Source: Bradyrhizobium sp. Y36
GTDB lineage: Bacteria > Pseudomonadota > Alphaproteobacteria > Rhizobiales > Xanthobacteraceae
Reading direction: 5' to 3'
Assembly: GCF_002531575.1 (NCBI RefSeq)
Contig: NZ_NWTI01000020.1
Location: 62,001 to 126,000 of the forward strand
DNA: 64,000 bases
In this document: in pieces, positions 52,644 to 61,279 of the stretch
How the letters are laid out: each line of letters begins with the position of its first letter
How positions within the stretch are numbered: position 1 is the first letter of the stretch
Translations under genes and position numbers: made by a program
The notes under the pieces: generated by a model
What the model was told of the DNA's origin: nothing
The model's input: the letters and a program-made list of their open reading frames with translations, nothing else
The model's database searches: none

Positions 52644-53426
52644 ATGCGGACGTTCGAGCCGGATTCCTCGATCGTCTCCGATATCATCCCTTCGCCGAAC
52701 TATGGTGAGCGCAACAAGGGACGGCAGCCGGACATGATCGTGCTGCACTACACCGGCATGCCCGACGTCGAGGGCGCGCTGGCGCGTTTGTGCACGGCCG
52801 GCACCGAGGTCTCGGCGCATTACGTCGTGCTGGAGGACGGCCGCATCGTGCAATGCGTGTCCGAGGCCAAGCGCGCCTGGCATGCCGGCGTCTCCTCGTG
52901 GGCCGGCGAAGACGACATCAACTCCTGCTCGATCGGCATCGAGATCATCAATCGCGGCCATGACTGGGGCTATCCGGAGTATCCGCTGCGCCAGATCGCC
53001 GCCGTGATCGCGCTGTGCCGCGGCATCATGCTTCGCCGCAAGGTGCCGTCCCACCGCGTGCTCGGCCATTCCGACGTCGCGCCCGCGCGCAAGAAGGACC
53101 CCGGCGAGAAATTTCCGTGGCACTCGCTGGCCAATTCCGGGGTCGGTCACTGGGTCACGCCCGCGCCGGTCGTGCGCGGCGAAAGCCTGATGCTCGGCAC
53201 CATCAGCGACGAGGTGCTGAGCATGCAGCAGGCGCTCGCCAAGTACGGCTACGGCGTGCCGCTGACCGGCAAATACGATGCCGCGACGATGGAAGTCGTC
53301 ACCGCGTTCCAGCGTCACTTCCGCCCGGCGCGGCTCGACGGCGTCGCCGACCATTCGACGCTGTCGACATTGCAGGCGCTGCTGGCGAGCCTGCCGACCG
53401 AGGGAACGACGGTCGCGTCGAAGTGA
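52644..53426 (+). CDS. AmpD-like N-acetylmuramoyl-L-alanine amidase with peptidoglycan-binding domain
   Basis: A 260-residue protein. The amidase_2 domain has zinc-site residues in MIVLHYTGM (first His), HRVLGHSDVAPARKKDPG (second His, and Asp/Lys), and the EIINRG block with the catalytic Glu region. A C-terminal PG_binding_1 domain (about 190-255, MQQALAKYGYGVPLTGKYDA) follows. It cleaves the lactyl-amide bond between MurNAc and the stem peptide. No signal peptide is seen, so it may recycle anhydro-muropeptides in the cytoplasm. Start ATG 52644 (MRTFEPDS) matches relatives; ATG 52560 is a possible longer start. Confidence 0.88.
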   Translation: MRTFEPDSSIVSDIIPSPNYGERNKGRQPDMIVLHYTGMPDVEGALARLCTAGTEVSAHYVVLEDGRIVQCVSEAKRAWHAGVSSWAGEDDINSCSIGIEIINRGHDWGYPEYPLRQIAAVIALCRGIMLRRKVPSHRVLGHSDVAPARKKDPGEKFPWHSLANSGVGHWVTPAPVVRGESLMLGTISDEVLSMQQALAKYGYGVPLTGKYDAATMEVVTAFQRHFRPARLDGVADHSTLSTLQALLASLPTEGTTVASK

Positions 53427-53434
53427 GGGTGGCT

Positions 53435-53512
53435 GTCATTCCGGGGCGCACGAAGTGCGAACCCGGAATCTAGAGATTCCGGGCTCGATGCTTCGCATCG
53501 CCCCGGAATGAC
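53435..53512. repeat. Cloverleaf palindrome element, copy 5
   Basis: Outer stem GTCATTCCGGGGC/GCCCCGGAATGAC encloses hairpins GCAC-GAA-GTGC, a CCCGGAATCT/AGATTCCGGG central arm, and GATGC-TTC-GCATC. It lies between the convergent amidase and sigma-factor genes. Confidence 0.92.
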
Positions 53513-53516
53513 AGTG

Positions 53517-54752
53517 CTAGTCGTCCATCTCGCTCACCCGCCGTGCATATAGTCTCCGCAACGGCTCAAGCTGCGTCGCCTCCGTCGCCGCGCGATACGC
53601 CTCGCGTGCCTCCTCTTTCCGGCCGAGGCGCCGCAACAGGTCCGCGCGCACCGCAGGCAACAGCTCGTAGCCGCGGAGCCCGCCTCGGGCGGCGATCGCA
53701 TCGACGAGATCGAGTGCGCGTGCCGGCCCATCGACCATCGACAGCGCGGCCGCGTGGTTGAGTTCGATCACCGGCGAGGGACCGATACGCAGCAACACCT
53801 CGTAGAGCCCGGCGATCTGCGGCCAGTCGGTCAGCGCAAAGCTCGGCGCGCGGGCATGCAGCGCGGCGATCGCAGCCTGCACGACATAAGGCTGCGGCCG
53901 GCCGGGAATGCGCAGCGCATCGTCGACCAGGCGCAGGCCCTCGTCGATCTGCGCGCGATCCCACAGCGTGCGGTCCTGCTCTTCGAGCAGCACGATATCG
54001 CCCGCCGCGGTCTCGCGCCCGGCGCGGCGCGCGTCGTGCAGCAGCATCAGGGCCAGCAAGCCCTTGTTGCCGGCGCGATCCGGCATCAGCCGGTCGAGCA
54101 GGCGGGCGAGCCGGATCGCCTCGATCGCGAGATCCGGGCGCATCAGATCCGCGCCCGACGTCGCGACATAGCCCTCCGTGAAAACGAGATAGATCACGGC
54201 GAGGACGCCGTCGAGCCGCGGCGCCAGCGCGTCGCGCTCGGGCACCTCGTAGGGAATGCCGGCGTGCCTGATCTTCTGCTTGGCGCGGACCAGCCGCTGC
54301 GCCATCGCCTCTTCACCGACGAGAAAGGCGCGCGCGACCTGCATGGTCGACAGGCCGCAGACCGTACGCAGCGTCAGCGCGACCTGGACCTCTGGTGCGA
54401 ACGCCGGATGGCAGCAGGTGAAGATCAGCCGCAGCACGTCGTCGTCGAGCACCGCGGGCGGCTCGTCGGCGGCCAGCGCGTTCAGCTCGAGCTCATGCAC
54501 GAGCGCTTGCTGCTTGCCGCGAAATACCGCCTGCCGCCTAACGCGGTCGATCGCCTTGTGCTTGGCGACGTTGACCAGCCAGGCGCGCGGATTGTCGGGA
54601 CGATCGCAGGTCGCCCAGCGCTCCAGCGCGACGGCGAAGGCATCCTGCAGCGCGTCCTCGGCGAGATCGAAATCACCGACGAGGCGGATCAGCGTGGCCA
54701 GCGCCCGCCCCGCCTCGTCGCGGAAGATTCTCTCGATCTCGGAAGGGGTCAT
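53517..54752 (-). CDS. ECF-type RNA polymerase sigma factor (ECF42-like)
   Basis: A 411-residue sigma factor, much longer than the usual 180-200. Sigma2 is visible in LVGDFDLAEDALQDAFAVAL and sigma4 in LTLRTVCGLSTMQVARAFLV, followed by a roughly 220-residue C-terminal domain (DUF6596-type, TPR-like) with YLVFTEGYVATSGADL. Long ECF factors of this kind belong to the ECF42 group, which is habitually encoded next to YciI/DGPF proteins, as here (13 bp upstream). No anti-sigma factor is present; the C-terminal domain probably regulates activity. Confidence 0.88.
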   Translation of the reverse strand: MTPSEIERIFRDEAGRALATLIRLVGDFDLAEDALQDAFAVALERWATCDRPDNPRAWLVNVAKHKAIDRVRRQAVFRGKQQALVHELELNALAADEPPAVLDDDVLRLIFTCCHPAFAPEVQVALTLRTVCGLSTMQVARAFLVGEEAMAQRLVRAKQKIRHAGIPYEVPERDALAPRLDGVLAVIYLVFTEGYVATSGADLMRPDLAIEAIRLARLLDRLMPDRAGNKGLLALMLLHDARRAGRETAAGDIVLLEEQDRTLWDRAQIDEGLRLVDDALRIPGRPQPYVVQAAIAALHARAPSFALTDWPQIAGLYEVLLRIGPSPVIELNHAAALSMVDGPARALDLVDAIAARGGLRGYELLPAVRADLLRRLGRKEEAREAYRAATEATQLEPLRRLYARRVSEMDD

Positions 54753-54765
54753 TCCCCGACGACGC

Positions 54766-55119
54766 TCACTTGTCGTAGACCCAGATCGGCCGCACCTCGA
54801 TCGAGCCGACGCGCGCGCTCGGAATCCGCGCGGCGATCTCGATTGCGGCGTCGAGGTCCTTGGCCTCGATCAGATAATAGCCGCCGAGTTGCTCGCGGGT
54901 TTCCGCGAACGGCCCGTCGGTCGTCAGCGTCTTGCCGTCGCGCACGCGCACCGTCGTCGCGGTCGTGGTGGGCCGCAGCCGATCGCCGGCCTTGAAATTG
55001 CCGTTCCGGATGATCGATTGCGTGAAGGCCTCATATTCCGCGGACATCTTCTGGCTGGTTCCCGTGTCGATCTTCGCGTATTCGGCCTCGTTCTGGTAGA
55101 TCATCAGCAGATATTGCAT
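54766..55119 (-). CDS. YciI/DGPF-domain protein, partner of the sigma factor
   Basis: A 117-residue protein starting MQYLLMIYQNEAEYAKIDTG, with the family hallmark TLTTDGPFAETREQLGGYYL (the DGPF motif). The ferredoxin-like YciI fold forms dimers; biochemical function is unknown. It is the typical neighbour and often the target of ECF42 sigma factors. The frame is open to 55179, but ATG 55119 fits the family. It precedes the sigma-factor gene by 13 bp. Confidence 0.9.
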   Translation of the reverse strand: MQYLLMIYQNEAEYAKIDTGTSQKMSAEYEAFTQSIIRNGNFKAGDRLRPTTTATTVRVRDGKTLTTDGPFAETREQLGGYYLIEAKDLDAAIEIAARIPSARVGSIEVRPIWVYDK

Positions 55120-55269
55120 CGCTTCACTCCTGTTGTTCGGCTGTGTCGCCGACATCCAGTCGAACGGGGCACGCAGCAAACGACATCTTCAGGATAAAAT
55201 ATTTCGGGCCGGGTGTGCGCGGCGATCTCGGCTTGACGAAACCGATGCAAATGCCCCATGCATGCCCCG

Positions 55270-55691
55270 TCAGTCGGCCGGACGGCCGCTCCGGCAGGTG
55301 CCGAAAGGCCGCCGGGGAGGAAAGTCCGGGCTCCCTTGACATACGGTGCCGGATAACGTCCGGCGGGGGCGACCCCAGGGAAAGTGCCACAGAGAACGAA
55401 CCGCTCCGCATTGCCTTCGGGCCTCGCGGAGTAAGGGTGAAAAGGTGCGGTAAGAGCGCACCGCGGATCCGGCAACGGAGCCGGCATGGTAAACCCCACC
55501 GGGAGCAAAACCGAATAGGGACGGCGTAGCGGGCAGTTCGCGAAAGCGATAACGCCGCGGGGCGATGTCAGGCCCGCCGTCCGGGTAGGTTGCTCGAGGC
55601 CATGTGCAAACGTGGTCCCAGAGGAATGGCCGTCACGCATCGTTCGCGCAAGCGGGCGGTGCCCTACAGAACCCGGCTTACAGGCCGGCTG
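55270..55691 (+). ncRNA. rnpB: RNase P RNA, bacterial type A
   Basis: The catalytic RNA of RNase P. Universal blocks are in order: GAGGAAAGTCCGGGCTCC, ACAGAGAA, AGGGTGAAAAGGTGCGGTAA with GAGCGCACCG, GTAAACCCC, AGAGGAATGGC, and ACAGAACCCGGCTTACAGGC near the 3' end. Terminal bases CAGTCGGCC (from 55271) pair with GGCCGGCTG (to 55691) as P1. Ends are set from this helix and may be off by a few bases. ORFs crossing it on the minus strand are spurious. Confidence 0.93.
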
Positions 55692-55812
55692 ATATTCTAA
55701 AGCGTTCTCGAGCGAAGTGGTTTTCCGGTTCGCGTCGAGACGACGCGTTAGACTTAGAAAGTGACGAGGGGTTCGATGCTGGCCGCATCGGACCCCTCAC
55801 CATTTTCCACGC

Positions 55813-55933
55813 TGTCATTCCGGGGCTCGCGCAGCGAGAGCCCGGAATCCATCGGGCGCGTAGTCGGCTGAGGAATGGATTCTCAGGTGCGCAATTGCGC
55901 ACCTGAGTTCGGGCTCGCGCGCCCCGGAATGAC
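55813..55933. repeat. Cloverleaf palindrome element, long form, copy 6
   Basis: Outer stem GTCATTCCGGGGC/GCCCCGGAATGAC, first hairpin TCGC-GCA-GCGA, and an extended central arm with GGAATCCAT/ATGGATTC and the 16-bp palindrome GTGCGCAATTGCGCAC. Compared with copy 4 the outermost pair of that palindrome has changed from A-T to G-C, keeping the pairing. Confidence 0.88.
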
Positions 55934-55940
55934 GAGCTAA

Positions 55941-55985
55941 AGCATGATCCGGAAACGTGCGAAGCGGTTTTCCGGAAAGATCATG
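55941..55985. repeat. Hairpin repeat GATCATGC type
   Basis: GCATGATCCGGAAA pairs with TTTCCGGAAAGATCATGC, separated by CGTGCGAAGCGG. This is a separate, common Rhizobiales intergenic repeat family, here next to a cloverleaf element. Confidence 0.65.
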
Positions 55986-56037
55986 CGCAAACAACAAGCT
56001 AAAGCGCGATGACGATTCATCCCCATCTCGTCGCCCT

Positions 56038-56763
56038 TCAGGCGACGATCTCGTTCAGCACCTTCATCAGCGCCTCCGGCGCCGTCACGTTCGGCGCATG
56101 GCTGGCGTCGAGCTCGACATAGCGCCAGCCCTCCTCGCTCTTCGTGCGCGTGGCGAACTGTCCGAACACGTCGCCCGGCGGAATGCGGGTGCAATAGATG
56201 TAGCTGCGCGGGATCGCCGGCTCGCCATGCGCGAGCTTCAGCCTGGTCTCGAAGCACTTGATGGGCATCGCGACCCGGCGAGCGTTGAGCCAGTCGAGAT
56301 CGGCCTGCGGCGTATCCGGCGGCGGCGGGTTCGGCGGGATGCGATAGCCGTCACCGGCGGCAGCGGCCCTGCGCATCGGCTCGCGGCCGGCTTCGTTGAG
56401 GTCGAACAGCGACTGGCCGTCGCGCGGCACGAAGGCATCGAGATAGATCAGTTGCGTCACGCGCTCGCGCGCACGATCGGCAACGCCGGTTGCGACCATG
56501 CCGCCATAGCTGTGGCCGAGCAGCACGATGTCGCTGAGATCCTCGAATGTGATGACATTGAGGATGTCCTCGATGTGCGTGTCGAGATCGATCGCGGGGC
56601 TGGCGAGATGGGCGCGTTCGCCGAGGCCCGTATAGGTCGGCGCCACCAGGCGGTGACCGGCCCCGGCCATCAGCGAATGCATCTTCTTCCAGGCCCACCC
56701 GCCGGACCACGCGCCGTGACAGAGTAGAAAAGTCTTCGCGCGTGCGGCCATCGGCGTTTCCAT
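56038..56763 (-). CDS. Alpha/beta hydrolase, esterase-like
   Basis: A 241-residue hydrolase. The oxyanion region is FLLCHGAWSGGWAWKKM (about 11-27), the nucleophile elbow GHSYGGM (about 83-89), and the terminal His lies in DASHAPNVTAPEAL. This layout resembles the plant-type esterase/hydroxynitrile-lyase (SABP2-like) group found in bacteria as EstC. Substrate unknown. Start at ATG 56763; a second ATG at 56751 (MAARAK) is equally plausible. Confidence 0.85.
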   Translation of the reverse strand: METPMAARAKTFLLCHGAWSGGWAWKKMHSLMAGAGHRLVAPTYTGLGERAHLASPAIDLDTHIEDILNVITFEDLSDIVLLGHSYGGMVATGVADRARERVTQLIYLDAFVPRDGQSLFDLNEAGREPMRRAAAAGDGYRIPPNPPPPDTPQADLDWLNARRVAMPIKCFETRLKLAHGEPAIPRSYIYCTRIPPGDVFGQFATRTKSEEGWRYVELDASHAPNVTAPEALMKVLNEIVA

Positions 56764-56821
56764 CGTTCTTGTTTGTACGATGGAGTGTAACGGCGGCACC
56801 CGCGATGTAAACGCCTCCAGC

Positions 56822-57253
56822 TCAGGCGCGCGAGTCCACCTTCACAAGGACAGGCGCGAACCCAGTGGCTTCGCGCCGCAGCTTGCCAGCTTCGAAACCG
56901 TGCATGCCGATCTGCCATTGCAGGCCCACGATGGCGCCCTTGGTCGGCTGCAGCAGCGCGAGCGAGGCGAACAGCGTCACCGGCAGCCAGACCGCGAGTT
57001 GCAGCCACTCCGGCGGCGCGTAGGCGGTCTCGACCGCGAGGATCGCCGGCACCACGAGATGGCCGACCACGACGATCACGAGATAGGCGGGGAGGTCGTC
57101 GGCACGCTGGTGAAACAGCTCCTCGCCGCAATGGTCGCAAGCGTCGGCCACCTTCAGGAAGCGGCCGAACAGATGGCCCTCGCCGCAGTTCGGACATTTG
57201 CCGCGGAAGCCGCGCCACATCGCCTTCGCCAGAGAGATCGAACCGGTCGCCAT
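56822..57253 (-). CDS. DUF983 family membrane protein with two CxxC pairs
   Basis: A 143-residue protein. The N-terminal region has a zinc-ribbon-like pair CPNCGEG and CDHCGEE (about 21-24 and 41-44), followed by two membrane helices (YLVIVVVGHLVVPAILAV and LAVWLPVTLFASLALL). It matches DUF983, common in alphaproteobacteria and linked by some genomes to cytochrome oxidase genes, but its function here is unknown. The frame is open to 57334, but ATG 57253 has GGAAGAGG just upstream. It is divergent from a MocR regulator. Confidence 0.85.
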   Translation of the reverse strand: MATGSISLAKAMWRGFRGKCPNCGEGHLFGRFLKVADACDHCGEELFHQRADDLPAYLVIVVVGHLVVPAILAVETAYAPPEWLQLAVWLPVTLFASLALLQPTKGAIVGLQWQIGMHGFEAGKLRREATGFAPVLVKVDSRA

Positions 57254-57277
57254 GACCACACCTCTTCCTTTTTGATA

Positions 57278-57309
57278 ATCCATACAATAATATCCTCTAT
57301 CCATACATT
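57278..57309. promoter_or_regulatory. Direct repeats, probable MocR operator
   Basis: ATCCATACAAT (57278-57288) and ATCCATACATT (57299-57309) are near-identical direct repeats spaced 21 bp apart, two turns of the helix. An inverted relative (GCATGGAT) lies at 57331. They occupy the gap between divergent DUF983 and MocR genes. Direct repeats on one face of DNA are typical of MocR/GntR-aminotransferase sites; binding is inferred. Confidence 0.6.
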
Positions 57310-57317
57310 CAAAGGAT

Positions 57318-58703
57318 ATGGACCTAAATTGCATGGATTGGACCCCTACAATCTCGGAGCTGTCGGGCCCGCGCTACCAGCGCATCGTTGAAGCTATGGA
57401 GACCGACATTGCCGCCGGCCGGCTCGTGCGCGGCCAGCAGCTGCCGACCCAGCGCGCGCTGGCGAAGGCGCTGGGCATCGACCTCACCACGGTGACGCGC
57501 GCCTACACCGAGGCGCGGCGCCGCGGCATCATGGAGGCGCGGGTCGGACAGGGATCGTTCGTGTCGGAGACCAGCGCGCGCCGCGCGGTCGACCTGCCGC
57601 ATCCCGTCGCGATCGACCTGTCGATGAACGTGCCGCCGCATCCGCTGGAGGCGCAGCTCGACGAGCGCATCATCGCCGGGATGGAAGCGCTCCGCGCGCA
57701 ATCGGGCCTGACCGCATTTCTGAACTATCAGCCGCCCGGCGGCAGCGCGCATGAGCGCGAAGTGGCCGCGCGCTGGATGCGTTCACGGGTCCCGCACGCA
57801 CATGCGGACAGGCTCGTGATCTGTCCCGGCGCGCAAACGATCCTGTTCAACCTGCTCGCGCACCTTGCGCGGCCTGGTGATGTCGTGCTGACGGAAGCGC
57901 TGACATTCCCCGGCATCAAGGCCGCAGCAGTGCGGCTCGGCATCAAGCTCGTCGGCGTCGCCATGGATGACGGCGGCATCCTGCCCGATGCGCTGGCAAA
58001 GGCCTGCCGCACGCACAGGCCGAAGGCCGTCTATCTCATTCCGACGCTGCACAACCCGACCACCGCGACGCTCTCGCCCGAGCGGCGCGGCGCCATCGCG
58101 AAGATCATCCGAGATAGCGACACGATCCTGATCGAGGACGACGCTTACGGGCTGCTCGACCGCTCGGCCGTGCCGATTGCAAACCTCATTCCGGAGCGGA
58201 CTTATCTTGCGACCACGCTGTCGAAATGCATCGCGCCGGCGCTGCGCGTTGCCTATCTGGTGACGCCCGACAGCGACGCGCAGCGGGAGATGCGTGCCTA
58301 TTTGCAGGCGACCGTGCAGATGCCAGCGCCGCTGATGGTTGCGCTGGTGACCCATTGGATCGAAAACGGGATTGCCGATCGGATCATCACGGCCATCCGC
58401 AACGAGGCGATCGGCCGACAACAGCTCGCGCAGCGCACCCTGAAAGGCTTCCAATTCCTGGCCAAGCCCGCAGCGCATCATCTTTGGCTGCGATTGCCCG
58501 GGGGCCAGCCCGATGTCGCCGCCCATCTGCTCCGCAATGGACTGGCGGTCGTCGCCGCCGATGCCTTCATCGTCGACGGGACACCGCCGCACGCCGCGCG
58601 CGTCTCGCTCGGGGCGGCACGGAACAGGTCTGAATTGACGGAAGCGCTGCGCATCCTGGTTGGCGCGCTGCAGAAGCCCGCCGACACCAGGCAGATCGTC
58701 TAG
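57318..58703 (+). CDS. MocR-type GntR/aminotransferase fusion regulator
   Basis: A 461-residue protein combining two domains. The GntR winged helix-turn-helix at the N-terminus (about 20-80, RGQQLPTQRALAKALGIDLT) is followed by a class I aminotransferase domain (about 110-450). The PLP lysine is in YLATTLSKCIAPALRVAYLV, and LIPTLHNPTTATLSPERR carries the Asn contact. Such fusions sense PLP-bound ligands and regulate amino acid or vitamin B6 genes. It is divergent from DUF983 across the direct repeats. A start at ATG 57333 (MDWTPTIS) is at least as likely as 57318. Confidence 0.92.
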   Translation: MDLNCMDWTPTISELSGPRYQRIVEAMETDIAAGRLVRGQQLPTQRALAKALGIDLTTVTRAYTEARRRGIMEARVGQGSFVSETSARRAVDLPHPVAIDLSMNVPPHPLEAQLDERIIAGMEALRAQSGLTAFLNYQPPGGSAHEREVAARWMRSRVPHAHADRLVICPGAQTILFNLLAHLARPGDVVLTEALTFPGIKAAAVRLGIKLVGVAMDDGGILPDALAKACRTHRPKAVYLIPTLHNPTTATLSPERRGAIAKIIRDSDTILIEDDAYGLLDRSAVPIANLIPERTYLATTLSKCIAPALRVAYLVTPDSDAQREMRAYLQATVQMPAPLMVALVTHWIENGIADRIITAIRNEAIGRQQLAQRTLKGFQFLAKPAAHHLWLRLPGGQPDVAAHLLRNGLAVVAADAFIVDGTPPHAARVSLGAARNRSELTEALRILVGALQKPADTRQIV

Positions 58704-58710
58704 ACTCTTC

Positions 58711-58977
58711 TCAGCGGTGGTGACGGCGGTGGCGGGGGCGAACGGCCGGGGTCGCACCCGACGGATAAGCCGCATAGGCTTCGGTCGGCGCCGCTGTCTC
58801 GCCGCGGGCCGCGCGTCCCGCGGGCGTGAGCTGGCCGCCATTCAGCACATCGCGATCGGGATGAGCGGCCTGATAGGCCGCAGGCTCCGAAAACTGAGCC
58901 TGGGCAAATGTCGGCATCAACGCCGCTGCCGACAAAAATGCAGCCGCAACGGCGATGTTGGTACGGGTCATGGTCAT
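58711..58977 (-). CDS. Small exported hypothetical protein
   Basis: An 88-residue protein with a clear signal peptide (NIAVAAAFLSAAALMPTFAQ, cut near AQA-QFS). The mature part is low in hydrophobics, contains DRDVLNGGQLTPAGRAARGE, and ends in a basic, His-rich tail (RPRHRRHHR). No known domain. ATG at 58977 or 58971 are both possible. It is convergent with the MocR gene. Likely periplasmic; role unknown. Confidence 0.65.
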   Translation of the reverse strand: MTMTRTNIAVAAAFLSAAALMPTFAQAQFSEPAAYQAAHPDRDVLNGGQLTPAGRAARGETAAPTEAYAAYPSGATPAVRPRHRRHHR

Positions 58978-59193
58978 TCTCCGTCATCTCGTCCGAGGCT
59001 GGCCGGTCAGTGAGCATGATCGCGGCGGGCGGCCCCGGGTTTTGAAGTACGAGCGTCATGTAGGCGCGTCTTCCACGAACGCCCGACACCGCAGATCACG
59101 CTTGCGTGCGCCATGGATTGACTTGCACGTCGGCAGCCGTGCTATGCGGGCAATGGCGATCAACAATTCGGGATCGCTGCAAAGGACACTCAG

Positions 59194-59937
59194 TTGGACA
59201 CTCTGACCTACGTCCTGCTGCCGCTCGGCGCATTGGCCGGCGGCTTCGTCTCGGGGCTGGCCGGATTCGGCACGGCGCTGATGGCGCTCGGCATCTGGCT
59301 CTACGTGCTTCCGCCCTCGCTCGCGGTGCCCCTGGTGCTGATCTGCTCGGTGATCGCGCAGACTTCGACATTGCCGTCGATGTGGAAGAGCTTTGACCTC
59401 TCGCTGGTCTGGCCGTTCCTGATCGGAGGACTGCTCGGCGTGCCGCTGGGGACCATGCTGATCGCCTCGGCCGATCCAAAAGTGTTCAAGCTGAGCGTCG
59501 GCGTCCTGATCCTGCTCTTCTCGAGCGCGCTCTACTTGAACAAGAGGCCGCTCGCGATCAAGTTCGGCGGCCGCATCGCCGACGGCGCGATCGGCTTTGC
59601 CGGCGGTATTCTGGGCGGCCTCGCCGGCTTGTCCGGGCCGCTGCCGATCCTGTGGGCCAACATCCGCGGCTGGAACAAGCACGAGCGGCGCGGCATCTTC
59701 CAGCTTTTCAATTTCACGGTGCTGGCGACCGCGCTGCTGCTGCAGACCGCATCGGGTCTCGTCGAGCTCAAGGTGATCTGGCTCGCGATGGTGGCGTTTC
59801 CCGGCACGCTGATCGGCGCCTGGGCCGGCGCGCGGGTCTATCACGCCCTCAACGACAAGCATTTCGGCGATGTCGTGCTCGGCCTGCTGTTCCTGTCGGG
59901 TCTCACCCTCGTCTGGAACAGTCTCGGCGCGCTCTAG
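59194..59937 (+). CDS. TauE/SafE-family membrane transporter
   Basis: A 247-residue inner-membrane protein with about eight helices. The internal duplication of TauE/SafE proteins is visible as GGFVSGLAGFGTALMALGIW in the first half and GGILGGLAGLSGPLPILWAN in the second. Members export sulfite or sulfonates, or carry other organic anions. Start is a TTG at 59194 with AAAGGA upstream at good spacing. Neighbours do not reveal a substrate. Confidence 0.9.
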   Translation: MDTLTYVLLPLGALAGGFVSGLAGFGTALMALGIWLYVLPPSLAVPLVLICSVIAQTSTLPSMWKSFDLSLVWPFLIGGLLGVPLGTMLIASADPKVFKLSVGVLILLFSSALYLNKRPLAIKFGGRIADGAIGFAGGILGGLAGLSGPLPILWANIRGWNKHERRGIFQLFNFTVLATALLLQTASGLVELKVIWLAMVAFPGTLIGAWAGARVYHALNDKHFGDVVLGLLFLSGLTLVWNSLGAL

Positions 59938-59940
59938 CTC

Positions 59941-61206
59941 CTAGGGCCTTTTGGCGAGCGCCATGCCGCCGGCGACACCGACGCCGAGCACGTAGATCCA
60001 GCCCGGCGTGAAGTCGAACAGATGGGTGTTGAGCAGTGAGGTCAGCATGTTCTGCACCACGACCAGCAAGCCGACCCAGCAGGCCAGCCCCTCGCCGCGA
60101 AACAGCAACAGATGCGCAAACCAGAGTGCGTAGAGGATCAGGACACCGACGACGCCCCACTGCACGGCCACGCTGAGGGTCTGATTGTGCGGGTTGCTGA
60201 CGATCTCCGTGCGCAACGGATCGATCTGTGCATCGGCAGCCGCGCCGGCGAACAGGGGGCGGATCGAGCCGGTGCCATGGCCCACCAGCGGCGCATCGGC
60301 GATGAAGCGAAGCGACTTCCGCCAATATTCCAGACGCGAGCCCATGCCGCTGACCTGACCATCCAGCACGCTCATTTCATAGTCAGTCTGGAACTTGGCA
60401 ACCGTGATGCGCAGATGCGGCGACACAGCCAGGAGCAGCACGGCCAGCAGTGCCATCGCGCCGAAAGCAAGCAGGGCTGTACGCAGGTGCAGATGCAGCA
60501 GCGCGAACACCAGCACCAGGATCGGTAGCGTCACCAACGCCGTGCGCGAGACCACGACGAAGATCATGTTGGCGAGGAATCCGATCACCAGTGCCGTGAG
60601 CACCGCCGCACTGCAGGAGCGACCTTGTCGCAGCAGCGACACGATCGGATAGACCAGCGCCAGCGCACAGAGCGCGAATTCCTGGCTCTGATCGATATAG
60701 TTGCGCACCGCGATCCCGCTTTCGACCTTGTACGGCCCGCGCGACAGATAGAGCTTCAGCGAGAGTGAGGGGTCGATGGCAACGGCAAAGGAATAGAGCA
60801 TCAAGGCCGTGCAGGACACCAGGAAGGCGGAAAACACCCAATGGCCGTAGGGCCAACGCTCGAACTGGTAGATCAGGAGCGGAATGACCAGCAGCTTGGC
60901 TGCCGGCCCGATCGCGTGGATTCGCTCCGGCCAGGGCGCATCCGACCAGAGCGTGCCCACCGCGGCGAGCACGACCAGCGCGATCGGGAGCAGGCAGATC
61001 GGGCGAAGCAGCGAGCGCGGGAATTCGCGGAGATCGACGAAGGCGAAGGCAATCAGCCAGGGTGTGAGTGCGAATGTCAGCCCCGTCGTGCTCCACGGCA
61101 GAAGCAGCGCGATCAGCGCGACGAAGCGGGCCGGCGTGCGGTAGCGCGCTGCCCAGATCATCGCGAGCCAGGACACCCGCTTCTGCTCGTTCGCCAGCCC
61201 GTTCAT
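59941..61206 (-). CDS. O-antigen ligase/polymerase-like membrane protein
   Basis: A 421-residue protein with about 10-12 membrane helices. The large periplasmic loop ends with GHGTGSIRPLF, and later SNPHNQTLSVAVQWG follows the Wzy_C/O-antigen ligase pattern (PHNxxL). It could join or polymerise surface polysaccharide. The frame opens to 61239; ATG 61206 is chosen since the upstream part adds no membrane or family feature. No other polysaccharide genes are adjacent. Confidence 0.85.
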   Translation of the reverse strand: MNGLANEQKRVSWLAMIWAARYRTPARFVALIALLLPWSTTGLTFALTPWLIAFAFVDLREFPRSLLRPICLLPIALVVLAAVGTLWSDAPWPERIHAIGPAAKLLVIPLLIYQFERWPYGHWVFSAFLVSCTALMLYSFAVAIDPSLSLKLYLSRGPYKVESGIAVRNYIDQSQEFALCALALVYPIVSLLRQGRSCSAAVLTALVIGFLANMIFVVVSRTALVTLPILVLVFALLHLHLRTALLAFGAMALLAVLLLAVSPHLRITVAKFQTDYEMSVLDGQVSGMGSRLEYWRKSLRFIADAPLVGHGTGSIRPLFAGAAADAQIDPLRTEIVSNPHNQTLSVAVQWGVVGVLILYALWFAHLLLFRGEGLACWVGLLVVVQNMLTSLLNTHLFDFTPGWIYVLGVGVAGGMALAKRP

Positions 61207-61279
61207 TCCGTCCTTATGCAGCCGCCATCCCCGCAACACGGCAAACTAGCCGGAGCGGCGGGGATGGAACAAGCCGTTG

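Larger units (their letters stand above)
55692..56037. other. Repeat-rich intergenic gap
   Basis: Between rnpB and the hydrolase gene lie three short repeats: AAAGCGTTCTCGAGCGAAGT near 55699, the long cloverleaf element at 55813-55933, and a hairpin at 55941-55985 (GCATGATCCGGAAA with TTTCCGGAAAGATCATGC). No coding sequence is supported. Confidence 0.5.

Noticed and set aside
55104..55640. 178-codon minus-strand frame over the rnpB region
   Set aside because: The region has all conserved blocks of RNase P RNA on the plus strand.
59030..59193. Possible small gene upstream of the TauE-type permease
   Set aside because: Only short frames without ribosome sites; the TTG at 59194 with AAAGGA explains the permease start.
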